Part shown: positions 8,067 to 16,008 of the stretch, in pieces
How the letters are laid out: each line of letters opens with the position of its first letter
Numbering within the stretch: the stretch's first letter is position 1
Assembly (NCBI GenBank): GCA_050944685.1
Contig: JBMNRP010000007.1
Span: 1 to 64,000 of the forward strand
DNA from: CADBRN01 sp050944685
GTDB taxonomy: Bacteria > Bacillota > Clostridia > Lachnospirales > Lachnospiraceae
DNA length: 64,000 nucleotides
Direction of reading: 5' to 3'
The notes under the pieces: model-generated
What the model was told of the DNA's origin: nothing
Database searches by the model: none
What the model saw: only the letters and a program-made list of their open reading frames with translations
Translations under genes and position numbers: made by a program

Positions 8067-8994
8067 GCGAGAACACCATCTGTCCGCTCCTCCAGCTCTC
8101 CTGTCTGGCGTCCGACACCTCATCGGCCGGAAGCGCATGGCCGATGAGAAACGGCGAATCCGGGTCGTGGTTTCTCATCGTATTGCGCACAAGCTCCCGG
8201 TCCTTGTTTGCGTAGCAGTAAAGACATCCGTGTCCGCAGGAATTATAGGCGCCGATGTCATTGCCGATGAGGCACCGGCACCCCGGCCGCGCATACGAAA
8301 TCCCCGCGGGAATGACGAGCTCCTCTCCGATCGCCCGCTCCAGAACTTCCTTCGTCATACACCCGGTGCAGTCAAAGCCGAACTTCGAAAGTTCCTGCCC
8401 CTCGAAGCAGGAATACGGACGGATCCCGTGTTTCCGGGCAATCTCACCGAGACGTCTTCCGAGCTCCGTGCGGACGGAAGCCGGAACCGGACGGACGCCG
8501 GGAAAATTCACCTTCGTCTTTTCGTACAGATCAATGAAGCTGATCACCACCTGCCTGGTGAAGCCCTCGAGCTCCTCGCAGATGCGGGTGAACGCCTGCA
8601 CATGAAAATCCGGCGAATATCGCTCTGTGAGAAAAATCGGATCATATCGCCACCCGATCCTTTTTGCCGACACTTTTTCCGATAACCGCCGGAAGCTCTC
8701 GACGACTTCCGGCACCGGAGGCACATTTGGCTCAATATCGTTCCCGTACGGTGTAATCGTCACAAACCAGAACTGGCGGAACGCGTCCAGCTCATCCAGC
8801 CGGTCCAGCATCGGCGCCGGATTTTTGGTGCAGAACGCGATGAGATCCACCACCTCCGGATCCAGCCGGTACCGCGTTACCTTCACCGGGTAATACGGAT
8901 TCCGGGCCATCACATAACCTTCCCGTATTCGATTGAAAAACCAGCGGCTGTAAAATGCCGGGATGTCGGTGCGCTGGCCGGTGTTGATAATCAA
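8059..8994 (-). CDS. DUF1848-family protein with C-terminal cysteine cluster
   Basis: 311 residues. The start GQRTDIPAFYSRWF, the FCTKNPAPML segment and the C-terminal cluster CRCLIGNDIGAY-SC-HGC-YCYA identify the DUF1848 family. The closely spaced Cys residues resemble iron-sulfur sites of radical-SAM-type enzymes such as spore photoproduct lyase, but the reaction is not established. I place the start at the TTG at 8994: it follows AGAGGA at seven bases and gives the N-terminus usual for the family. A longer TTG-started frame to 9051 lacks a ribosome site. It lies 190 bp downstream of the iron-uptake operon and could be co-transcribed with it, since no terminator is evident between them. Confidence 0.85.
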   Translation of the reverse strand: MIINTGQRTDIPAFYSRWFFNRIREGYVMARNPYYPVKVTRYRLDPEVVDLIAFCTKNPAPMLDRLDELDAFRQFWFVTITPYGNDIEPNVPPVPEVVESFRRLSEKVSAKRIGWRYDPIFLTERYSPDFHVQAFTRICEELEGFTRQVVISFIDLYEKTKVNFPGVRPVPASVRTELGRRLGEIARKHGIRPYSCFEGQELSKFGFDCTGCMTKEVLERAIGEELVIPAGISYARPGCRCLIGNDIGAYNSCGHGCLYCYANKDRELVRNTMRNHDPDSPFLIGHALPADEVSDARQESWRSGQMVFSLC

Positions 8995-9187
8995 TAAACG
9001 ATCCTCTGCATCCTGATCTATGGTTCCAAAAATGCAAAATACAATTCTCAATACAAAATATTATACTACGACAGGAAAAAGCGGCAGATTTTTTTCAAAT
9101 AATCCAGTGCGGATGCGAGAGCAAGAGCGGCAGCAAGCGAAACCAGCCCGAAGAAAAACGAGTCCATACTCCACAGATGAAAACGCG

Positions 9188-9463
9188 TCACGTATTCTCC
9201 TGCAGGATCTGTTTCAGGGATGCCATCGAGCTTCTGTGAGAGCGGACGATCTTCGTTTCTTTTCCGGCGGCATCCGTGGCGCATTGGATCATCTTGTGCG
9301 ACACCGTATGCGTAAACAGAATCAGCAGATCCGGATCTCCGATTCTCCTTGCCATCCCGCCCTTATATTTGCAGAAGACCTTGGCGGTGCAGCCATGCTG
9401 CCCGCACAGTTCCAGATACTGCCTCTCCATGCATTCATTTCCCCCGACGATCACTACACTCAT
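9188..9463 (-). CDS. DUF2325 protein
   Basis: 91 residues with the DUF2325 pattern: N-terminal MSVVIVGGNECMERQY, central DLLILFTHTVSHKM, and a C-terminal SHRSSMASLKQIL. The fold is expected to be a small Rossmann-like domain; the function is unknown. Two Cys residues occur in LELCGQHGCTAKVFCKYK. It is the last gene of the feo run, 24 bp after the HMA gene, suggesting a link to metal or redox homeostasis. That link rests on position only. Confidence 0.85.
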   Translation of the reverse strand: MSVVIVGGNECMERQYLELCGQHGCTAKVFCKYKGGMARRIGDPDLLILFTHTVSHKMIQCATDAAGKETKIVRSHRSSMASLKQILQENT

Positions 9464-9487
9464 GCTTCCTCCGTTCTGTCCGTCTGT

Positions 9488-9748
9488 TTACTTTCTGAAC
9501 AGCGGTCTTTTTTTCTTTTCTGTCTCTTCTGCGGTCTGCGTGCCATCAAAATGATAACCGGTCGCTTCGATCGCCCTGCGGATCACACCGGGATCCGGCT
9601 TTTCTTCTGTCAGAAATTCCGCTGTGTTTTTTCGATACGATGATTTCACTTTCTTTGCACCCGGAAATGTCTTGCGGATCACATCATTGATGTGAGCTTC
9701 ACACATTCCGCAGCTCATTCCCCCGATACGGACCGTCGTCTTGTACAT
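9488..9748 (-). CDS. Heavy-metal-associated (HMA) domain protein, CopZ-like
   Basis: 86 residues. The N-terminal 65 or so form an HMA ferredoxin-like domain with the metal site GMSCGMCEAH (Cys13 and Cys16), the motif usual in Cu(I) chaperones and in the N-termini of copper ATPases. A charged tail (TEEKPDPG...KKKRPLFRK) follows. It sits inside the iron operon, 42 bp after the FeoB-associated gene and 24 bp before the DUF2325 gene. No copper ATPase is near, so the metal and partner are uncertain; a role in delivering or buffering a soft metal is the modest inference. Confidence 0.88.
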   Translation of the reverse strand: MYKTTVRIGGMSCGMCEAHINDVIRKTFPGAKKVKSSYRKNTAEFLTEEKPDPGVIRRAIEATGYHFDGTQTAEETEKKKRPLFRK

Positions 9749-9790
9749 GATTCTTCACCTCCCCTGCCGCCGTCGGCTCTTCTGCCTTAC

Positions 9791-10027
9791 TTATTTCAAG
9801 GACAATTCATCCACCAGTCTGGCCAGCTCTTCCTCCCGCTTCTTCGCGGCAAGCTCCATCTGCTGCCCGCTGTGTCTTTTTCTTTTGCCCGAACCGCATT
9901 CTCCGGAACACGAAGCGCAGGATCCGCTGCATTCCGCGCACGAACTCCCATGCCGCACGCAGTACCGGACAGCCAGAATAAAAAGAACCGCTATGACAGC
10001 ACTGATTATTACAGAAATCGCATTCAT
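9791..10027 (-). CDS. FeoB-associated Cys-rich membrane protein
   Basis: 78 residues: one membrane helix (about 5-22), then a cytoplasmic Cys-rich segment (CAECSGSCASCSGECGSG, seven Cys in all counting CV before it), then a charged helix. This is the family regularly found just after feoB in Firmicutes and assumed to help Fe(II) transport, with a role similar to FeoC; biochemistry is lacking. It follows feoB by 90 bp in the same direction. Confidence 0.9.
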   Translation of the reverse strand: MNAISVIISAVIAVLFILAVRYCVRHGSSCAECSGSCASCSGECGSGKRKRHSGQQMELAAKKREEELARLVDELSLK

Positions 10028-10117
10028 TTATTACATCTCCTTTCCGGCACGCGCGCGGCATTTCCATGAGTCCGCAACAAAGTAATGGAGGTCTGAAGCA
10101 TACTTTCCGAAAACCCG

Positions 10118-12274
10118 TCAGGTACGGGCTCCCGCTGTCTCTGTCTTTCCTCCGGCTGCGCTCCGCAGGTACGGATTCGGCCGGAAGACAAACCAGCATC
10201 CGAGAAGTACCAGAACAAAGGCGACAGCCGTGCCGACTCCAAAGGTTCCGCTTCCGATCAGCGCGCCGATCTGATATACGCACAGAGACAGGCAATAGCC
10301 GATCATCATCTGGAAGCCGAAGGTGATCCATCCCCATTTTCTGCTGCCCTGCTCACGGAACGCGGTCGCGATTGCGACCATGCACGGAGCGTCAAATACG
10401 TTAAACAGCATAAAGCTGAATCCGACCAGTGCGCTTCCTCCGAAGAGGGAACCGATCGCGGCGGCCACATCCGCTTCCGCGTCGCTCGCCGCGTGAGCCA
10501 GCATGCCGAGTGTCGCAGTCGCCTGCTCCTTCGCGACCTCCGCGGAAACAGAGGCGACGGCACCCTGCCACGATCCGAAGCCAAGGGGCTTGAAGATCCA
10601 GGCGAGCCCTTCTCCGATGTAACGGAGGAAGGAATGATCAATGTCATCCGCGAGGAATCCCGTCGGGCCGAAATGCATCAGGAACCAGATGACGATACAC
10701 ATCGTGAAAATAATGGTTCCCGCCTTGATCAGGAACGCCTTCGTTCTCTCCCAGACATGCGTCATGACGCCCTTTACGGTCGGAATGTGATACGCCGGAA
10801 GTTCCATGACAAACGGGGCGGGATCTCCCGCAAAATATTTTGTCTTTTTCAGAGCGATGCCCGAAAATATGATGATGCCGAGACCGATGAAATACATGCC
10901 CGGAGCCACGAATTTGCTTCCCGGAAAGCAGACAAGCGTCATCATGGCGATGATTTCCATCTTCGCTCCGCAGGGGAGGAATGTAGCGAGCAGAATCGTC
11001 ATGCGGCGATCTTTCTCATTTTCAATCGTCCTGGACGCCATGATCGCCGGAACACCGCATCCGGTTCCGATCAGCATCGGAATGAAGGATTTCCCGGAAA
11101 GTCCGAAACGTCGGAAAATCCGGTCCATGATAAAAGCGACACGCGCCATGTAGCCGGAATCCTCCAGCAGGGACAGGCAGATGAACAGCAGAATCATCTG
11201 CGGAACAAATCCGAGAACCGTCCCGACGCCTCCGATAATACCGTCAACCAGGAGGCTGATCACCTCGTCAGAAGCTCCCAGCGCCGTCAGGCCGGCGGTC
11301 GCGCCGTTCGTGATCCAGTCGCCGAACAAAACATCGTTCGTCCAGTCGGTCAGCCAGGTGCCCAGCGTCGTGACCGAAATAAAGTAGACCGCCCACATGA
11401 CCACGGCAAAAATCGGCAGCGCCAGAATACGATTGGTGACAATACGGTCGATCCGGTCGGAAACCGTCAGATCATCTTTTTTTCTCGCCTTGCTGACCGA
11501 TCTGTCGATCACCTGGCGGATATATTCGTATCTCTGGCTTGTTATGATGCTTTCCGCATCATCATCCAGTTCTTTTTCGCAGTCTTTGATGTGCTCTTCC
11601 AGATGGCTCATCAGATCCGGGGAAAGATGCAGCTGCTCCACGACTTTTTCATCTCGCTCGAAGATCTTTACGGCGTACCAGCGGAGGTTCACCGGGCTTA
11701 CCTTATCCTGAATGGACTCTTCGATGTGTGCGATCGCATGCTCCACACTTCCGGTGAAGACATGCGGAAGTTCGCCCTTTCGCCCTTCCTTTGCTGCCCG
11801 AAGGGCCATCTCGGCCGCCTCTTTTGTGCCCTCACCCTTCAGGGCGCTGATCTCCGCGATCCGGCAGCCGAGCGTCTCTCCGAGCTTCCGTGTGTCGATC
11901 CGGTCTCCGTTTTTCCGGACCAGGTCCATCATGTTGACCGCCATTACCACCGGAATGCCGATCTCGACAAGCTGTGTGGTCAGATACAGATTTCTCTCAA
12001 TATTCGTGCCGTCGATGATATTCAATATGACATCCGGCTTCTCGGTAACCAGGTAGTTTCTGGAAACCACTTCCTCCATGCTGTACGGACTCAGCGAATA
12101 TATTCCCGGCAGGTCCTCAATGATAACATCGCTGTGCCCTTTCAGGCGGCCCTCCTTTTTTTCGACCGTAACGCCCGGCCAGTTTCCTACATATTGCGTG
12201 CTTCCTGTCAGGTCATTAAACAGGGTCGTTTTTCCGGAGTTCGGATTCCCCGCCAGTGCGATTTTGATAGACAT
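10118..12274 (-). CDS. feoB: Ferrous iron transporter FeoB
   Basis: 718 residues, the usual FeoB size. The N-terminal G domain shows GNPNSGKT (residues 9-16), DLPG (54-57) and NMMD in the G4 position; a helical GDI-like spacer follows, then about ten membrane helices with two gate-type repeats (the second region includes SFIPMLIGTGCGVPAIMASRTI). It imports Fe(II) across the cytoplasmic membrane. The gene follows the second feoA by 24 bp. Control by iron through the adjacent DtxR protein is likely, given the palindromes upstream of the operon. Confidence 0.98.
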   Translation of the reverse strand: MSIKIALAGNPNSGKTTLFNDLTGSTQYVGNWPGVTVEKKEGRLKGHSDVIIEDLPGIYSLSPYSMEEVVSRNYLVTEKPDVILNIIDGTNIERNLYLTTQLVEIGIPVVMAVNMMDLVRKNGDRIDTRKLGETLGCRIAEISALKGEGTKEAAEMALRAAKEGRKGELPHVFTGSVEHAIAHIEESIQDKVSPVNLRWYAVKIFERDEKVVEQLHLSPDLMSHLEEHIKDCEKELDDDAESIITSQRYEYIRQVIDRSVSKARKKDDLTVSDRIDRIVTNRILALPIFAVVMWAVYFISVTTLGTWLTDWTNDVLFGDWITNGATAGLTALGASDEVISLLVDGIIGGVGTVLGFVPQMILLFICLSLLEDSGYMARVAFIMDRIFRRFGLSGKSFIPMLIGTGCGVPAIMASRTIENEKDRRMTILLATFLPCGAKMEIIAMMTLVCFPGSKFVAPGMYFIGLGIIIFSGIALKKTKYFAGDPAPFVMELPAYHIPTVKGVMTHVWERTKAFLIKAGTIIFTMCIVIWFLMHFGPTGFLADDIDHSFLRYIGEGLAWIFKPLGFGSWQGAVASVSAEVAKEQATATLGMLAHAASDAEADVAAAIGSLFGGSALVGFSFMLFNVFDAPCMVAIATAFREQGSRKWGWITFGFQMMIGYCLSLCVYQIGALIGSGTFGVGTAVAFVLVLLGCWFVFRPNPYLRSAAGGKTETAGART

Positions 12275-12298
12275 GTTTTCTGATTCCTCCGTTGATGA

Positions 12299-12520
12299 TC
12301 ACCTTTTCATTTCCAGAATATCAGCCTCGTCCTTGCGGATCGAGAGCTCGTAGCCGCGGACGGTTACCTCGACCGGATCGCCGAGCGGGGCAATTTTCCG
12401 GACATATATCTCGGTTCCCTTCGTGATCCCCATATCCATGATCCGCCGCTTCAGCGCCCCGGATCCGTTGATTTTGGCCACTGTCGCCGTTCCGCCGACC
12501 GGCACGTCTCTTAATGTCAT
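12299..12520 (-). CDS. feoA: FeoA-family protein (second copy)
   Basis: 73 residues with the SH3-like FeoA fold: G-TA-VAKI-G near the start, RRIMDMGITKGTEI in the middle and PVEVTVRGYELSIRK towards the end. FeoA proteins bind FeoB and support Fe(II) uptake. It lies directly before feoB. The pair of feoA genes is common in Firmicutes. Confidence 0.95.
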   Translation of the reverse strand: MTLRDVPVGGTATVAKINGSGALKRRIMDMGITKGTEIYVRKIAPLGDPVEVTVRGYELSIRKDEADILEMKR

Positions 12521-12581
12521 ATGTTTTCATCCCTCCTGACTCAAAAAATAACTTCAGACTTCTTTATTCCGAACCGGAATT

Positions 12582-12806
12582 TCAGACAGGTGATACCAGG
12601 ATTTTCCCGGCCAGCTCTTTCGTGAGAGCAAGCCTGGAATCTTTCAGGTTTACGATCAGATTGCCGTTCCCCTGCGCATTCATCACTGTAATTTCGGCAC
12701 CGGTCACAAAACCGAGATCCGCCAGATGCTGCTTCATTTCATCTGAGCCGCCGATTCTGGAGATCATCGCGCTTTCTCCGCTGTTCATCACGGATAATGG
12801 AATCAT
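12582..12806 (-). CDS. feoA: FeoA-family protein (first gene of the feo operon)
   Basis: About 74 residues in the FeoA fold: MIPLSVMNSGE, QHLADLGFVTGAEITVM and LIVNLKDSRLALTKELA. It shares only the fold pattern with the second FeoA. The start is uncertain: ATG 12806 gives the family's usual N-terminus, while ATG 12869 (after GAAGGG) would add 21 mostly basic and polar residues. It is the promoter-proximal gene of the iron operon, divergent from dtxR. Confidence 0.9.
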   Translation of the reverse strand: MIPLSVMNSGESAMISRIGGSDEMKQHLADLGFVTGAEITVMNAQGNGNLIVNLKDSRLALTKELAGKILVSPV

Positions 12807-12880
12807 GTTCCGCCTCTTTCTTTTGCCATGCGAAAGGTGCTGCTGCATTTGACGCACCTTCGTTTTCATTTCCCTTCATT

Positions 12881-12932
12881 TGGTAATTATTACTATGTTT
12901 ATATAATTATAATGATGGTTAGTCTTATCTAA
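12881..12932. promoter_or_regulatory. feo operon control region: two palindromes and a -10 box
   Basis: TGGTAATTATTACTA (12881-12895) is an almost perfect inverted repeat similar to the palindrome before dtxR. TTAGTCTTATCTAA (12919-12932) is a TTAG-N6-CTAA inverted repeat reminiscent of DtxR/IdeR sites. A minus-strand TATAAT lies between them (12906-12911) and is a good -10 for feo, though no strong -35 is apparent. Confidence 0.6.
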
Positions 12933-12980
12933 TTCCAGGACAAGTATACCTTTTGTCCGCCTCTTTGTCAATGATTCATC

Positions 12981-13016
12981 TTGAACGAAATTCCGCAAAA
13001 TGGTAGTATTACCATT
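12981..13016 (+). promoter_or_regulatory. dtxR promoter with overlapping operator
   Basis: TTGAAC (12981-12986), 17 bp, TAGTAT (13004-13009). The perfect inverted repeat AATGGTA-GTAT-TACCATT (12999-13016) covers the -10 box, so bound repressor would block the dtxR promoter. Autoregulation is inferred. Confidence 0.7.
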
Positions 13017-13057
13017 AATTAAACACAGAATACAGTGGTTTTACGGACAGAAATCCT

Positions 13058-13456
13058 ATGAGAAAATCCAATACAAACATCAAAACCGAAGAAGATTACC
13101 TGGAGGCAATCCTGATGATTCAGGAAGAGCAGGGCTATGTCCGCTCGATTGACCTCGCGGAACATATGGGCGTTGCAAAGCCCAGCGTAACTTATATTAC
13201 GAAACGGCTGAAGGAAAAAGAATACATTACGACCGACCACGCAGGCATGCTGGTTCTGACGGATGCGGGGGCAAAGATTGCCCGGGATACATACACGCGT
13301 CATAAAACCCTTGCGAAATTTCTCGAAATGCTCGGCGTCAGTCCGGAGCAGGCCGTCACTGACGCCTGTCTGATCGAACACGACGTCAGTCCCGAGACAT
13401 TCCGCGCACTGAAAAAACACATCCAGGCCATGGAAAAGGATGCCGTGCAGAATTGA
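13058..13456 (+). CDS. DtxR-family metal-dependent repressor, likely iron-type
   Basis: 132 residues: winged helix (about 5-65, with IDLAEHMGVAKPSVTYITKRLK) and a metal-binding dimerisation domain (65-125). It lacks the C-terminal SH3 domain of DtxR/IdeR, so it has the short size of MntR. The metal site has His82 and the segment DACLIEH (Cys104, Glu107, His108); iron-type DtxR has Cys at this place, whereas MntR has Glu. With the divergent feo operon, iron control of FeoAB uptake is the likely role. Confidence 0.92.
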   Translation: MRKSNTNIKTEEDYLEAILMIQEEQGYVRSIDLAEHMGVAKPSVTYITKRLKEKEYITTDHAGMLVLTDAGAKIARDTYTRHKTLAKFLEMLGVSPEQAVTDACLIEHDVSPETFRALKKHIQAMEKDAVQN

Positions 13457-13488
13457 CCGCGTACCGCATTCTTTCCATCTTGATCCGA

Positions 13489-13528
13489 AAAAATGCTCCG
13501 GAACTCATTTCAGAGTCCGGAGCATTTT
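13489..13528. terminator. Bidirectional terminator between dtxR and a convergent gene
   Basis: AAAATGCTCCGGA-A-CTC pairs with GAGTCCGGAGCATTTT; T-runs follow on the plus strand and, as TTTTTC, on the minus strand. Confidence 0.85.
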
Positions 13529-13570
13529 CGAATGCTTCATTCCATATGGGAATCTGCGAATCTTTGTCCT

Positions 13571-13927
13571 TCACGGATCGGTCCGCATGGAATCCTTTTT
13601 GTCGCCGCTCTTTACCGTTGTCTTGAAAAGCGATCGGCGGATCACACCTCTCGGATCCTTTACCAGAACGACGATGATCCAGATAACGAGCCCCAGCGCG
13701 ATAACCGCCAGTCCCAGGAAAAAGTCATTGAGCATATCCGCCGCCGCGGGCGTGAAATAATCCGCCTGCAGCTCGGCATATTCAAAGATGGCGTCAACCA
13801 GCCACATGATGGAGGCGCCCCAGTACATCCAGCACAGGACATGCACCATCATCGTATCTTTCTCCGCGTGTGTATACCAGATAATTGTGCTGATAACGGC
13901 AGCAAAAACCGTCATTAATAAGGTCAT
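13571..13927 (-). CDS. Small membrane protein of unknown function
   Basis: 118 residues with three likely membrane helices: residues 1-18, about 28-48, and about 65-90 (FFLGLAVIALGLVIWIIVVL). A short basic, soluble C-terminus ends in KKDSMRTDP. I do not recognise a family. It follows the gene at 13976-14392 by 48 bp in the same direction, and both share a layout of a few helices with Trp/His-rich lumenal segments (WYTHAEKDTMMVH here), so they may form a membrane complex. It is convergent with dtxR. Confidence 0.6.
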   Translation of the reverse strand: MTLLMTVFAAVISTIIWYTHAEKDTMMVHVLCWMYWGASIMWLVDAIFEYAELQADYFTPAAADMLNDFFLGLAVIALGLVIWIIVVLVKDPRGVIRRSLFKTTVKSGDKKDSMRTDP

Positions 13928-13975
13928 TTTCCTGTCTCTCCCCGATGGAATTCCGTTGGCTGTATCGCGGAAATA

Positions 13976-14392
13976 TCATGAAATATCCGGCAGCTTTTTC
14001 GTCTTTTCGACTTTTTTCTCCATCGAATTCGTCACAGCCACCATAACCGCCCATACGGCCGTCACCAGCAGGGCCATGGTCACGCCGACGGTCGACATCT
14101 CATGAAGCATGGAGACGGTGTCCTGCGGATTCACCGCGGCCGAAAGGAACGGAAACCACGGAACCACCTCCCCGTGCCACAGGTGCTCAAAGAGGAGAAG
14201 AACCGACCCTCCCCAGAGCATATTGGTAAGCCATTTCAGCTTTCTGGAAAACGGAATGTGCTGAACCTCTTTTACCTGTCCTTCTTCCGTCTGAACCCGG
14301 ATCTCTTCCGTTTTTTCTTCATTCTTTTCCGTATTGTGACGGGCAATCGTCACCACGACGGCCTCAGCCGCCGGAACCAGAAAACAAGCCAT
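13976..14392 (-). CDS. Small membrane protein of unknown function
   Basis: 138 residues: N-terminal hydrophobic MACFLVPAAEAVVVTI, a charged Glu-rich stretch, then hydrophobic segments around NMLWGGSVLLLFEHLWHG and VTMALLVTAVWAVMVAV, and a Lys-rich end. The ATG at 14392 follows GGAGG by seven bases and is preferred to 14434. No family recognised. It appears to be the first gene of a two-gene unit with the gene at 13571-13927. The His/Trp pattern could bind a cofactor, but this is speculative. Confidence 0.6.
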   Translation of the reverse strand: MACFLVPAAEAVVVTIARHNTEKNEEKTEEIRVQTEEGQVKEVQHIPFSRKLKWLTNMLWGGSVLLLFEHLWHGEVVPWFPFLSAAVNPQDTVSMLHEMSTVGVTMALLVTAVWAVMVAVTNSMEKKVEKTKKLPDIS

Positions 14393-14507
14393 ATTTTTTC
14401 CTCCCGCAAATAATTTGAACATTCTTTCAGGCAATAAATTATGCCGACTTTATTTTATCACCCGCACGTTTCCGATACAAGAAAAACAGCATCCCGTTTC
14501 GCGCCGG

Positions 14508-16004
14508 TCAGGTATCCTTCGCCCACCCGCGCGTGGCAGACACCGCTTTTTCCCAGCCCCGGAGCCTCTTTTCGCGGTCGTTTTCGGACATCTCTGAAAT
14601 AAATTTCCGGTCTTCCTGCCAGTTTTTCACAATATCATCCGTACTGTCCCAGTATCCGGCGGCGAGTCCGGCGAGATACGCCGCCCCGAGAGCGGTCGTC
14701 TCCACTCCCTTCGGCCGGACGACCGGCGTGTCGCTGATATCCGCCTGGAACTGCAGCAGAAAATTATTCCGGCAGGCGCCTCCGTCCGCCTTCAGAACGG
14801 ACAGACGCGTTCCCGTATCCGCCTCCATGACGGCGAGCACGTCATTGGACTGAAACGCGAGCGATTCCAGCGTTGCGCGGATGATGTGATATTTATTGAC
14901 GCCGCGCGTGAGGCCGACGATCGCGCCGCGCGCGTAGGGATCCCAGTAGGGAGCACCCAGACCGGTAAACGCGGGAACCACATAGCACCCGTTCGTATCT
15001 TCCACCCTGGTGGCAAAATATTCCGAATCCGGCGAAGAATCCACCAGTCTCAGCTCATCGCGGAGCCACTGGATCGCAGCGCCCGCCACATAAACAGATC
15101 CTTCCAGCGCGTAATCCACGCGGCTGTCCAGTCCCCAGGCGACGGTCGTCACCAGCCCGTTCTTTGAAAAAACGGGTTTCTCACCGGTATTCATCAGCAG
15201 GAACGCTCCGGTCCCGTAGGTGATCTTTGCCTCCGCTTTCTCAAAGCAGGTCTGGCCGAACAGGGCGGCCTGCTGATCCCCCGCCGCACCGGAAATCGGA
15301 ATCGGTCCCCCGAAAAATTCCGGATCCGTCTCTCCGTACACGCAGCAGGACGGCTCAGCCTCCGGGAGAAGCGACTCCGGAATGTCCAGTTCGTTCAGAA
15401 TTTCTTTGTCCCACTGAAGCGTATTGATATTAAAGAGCATCGTGCGGGAAGCATTGGAATAGTCCGTCACATGAACGGCTCCCTTCGTCAGATTCCAGAT
15501 CAGCCAGCTGTCGATGGTTCCGAAAGCCAGTTCTCCCTTTTCTGCCCGCTCACGGGCGCCCTGTGTGTGGTCCAGAATCCACCGGAGCTTCGTCGCGGAA
15601 AAATACGGATCGATTACCAGCCCCGTCTTCTGACGGAACGATTCGGTCAGTCCCCTTTGCTTCAGTTCCTCCGCGTAATCCGTCGTGCGCCGGCACTGCC
15701 AGACAATCGCGCGCGACACCGGTTGTCCGGTCGTCCGGTCCCACACGACTGTCGTCTCTCTCTGGTTCGCGATCCCGACCGCAGCGATTTCCCGGAAGGA
15801 TACGCCTGCTTTTTTCATCGCTTCCCGCGCGACCAGAAGCTGCGTCTCCCAGATCTCGCTGGCATCGTGCTCCACCCAGCCGGGCTGCGGAAAATACTGC
15901 GTAAATTCCTTCTGCGCGACCGAGACCGGATCTCCGCGCCGGTTAAACAGGATGCACCGGCTGCTCGTTGTTCCCGCATCCAGGGCCATTATCAGTTTTT
16001 CCAT
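14508..16004 (-). CDS. glpK: Glycerol kinase (canonical)
   Basis: 498 residues, an FGGY-family kinase of full GlpK length. It keeps the residues that hold glycerol in the E. coli enzyme: NQRET (Arg82-Glu83 here), PYFSATK (the Tyr) and AGDQQAALFGQ (catalytic-base Asp), plus GTTSSR in the N-terminal phosphate loop. It makes sn-glycerol 3-phosphate from glycerol with ATP. It lies four bases after the DUF4405 gene and reads with it. No glycerol facilitator is near. A second, divergent FGGY kinase sits at 53343-54848. Confidence 0.96.
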   Translation of the reverse strand: MEKLIMALDAGTTSSRCILFNRRGDPVSVAQKEFTQYFPQPGWVEHDASEIWETQLLVAREAMKKAGVSFREIAAVGIANQRETTVVWDRTTGQPVSRAIVWQCRRTTDYAEELKQRGLTESFRQKTGLVIDPYFSATKLRWILDHTQGARERAEKGELAFGTIDSWLIWNLTKGAVHVTDYSNASRTMLFNINTLQWDKEILNELDIPESLLPEAEPSCCVYGETDPEFFGGPIPISGAAGDQQAALFGQTCFEKAEAKITYGTGAFLLMNTGEKPVFSKNGLVTTVAWGLDSRVDYALEGSVYVAGAAIQWLRDELRLVDSSPDSEYFATRVEDTNGCYVVPAFTGLGAPYWDPYARGAIVGLTRGVNKYHIIRATLESLAFQSNDVLAVMEADTGTRLSVLKADGGACRNNFLLQFQADISDTPVVRPKGVETTALGAAYLAGLAAGYWDSTDDIVKNWQEDRKFISEMSENDREKRLRGWEKAVSATRGWAKDT

Positions 16005-16008
16005 TTCC

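Noticed and set aside
9066..9167. 33-residue hydrophobic peptide after the DUF2325 gene (MDSFFFGLVSLAAALALAS...)
   Set aside because: The ribosome site GGAG is almost touching the ATG and no family fits; it could be real, but evidence is too thin.
10493..12283. 596-codon plus-strand open frame opposite feoB
   Set aside because: It mirrors feoB codon by codon, is rich in Arg/Gln/His/Asp with no domain, and has no ribosome site; it is an effect of the G+C-rich third positions.
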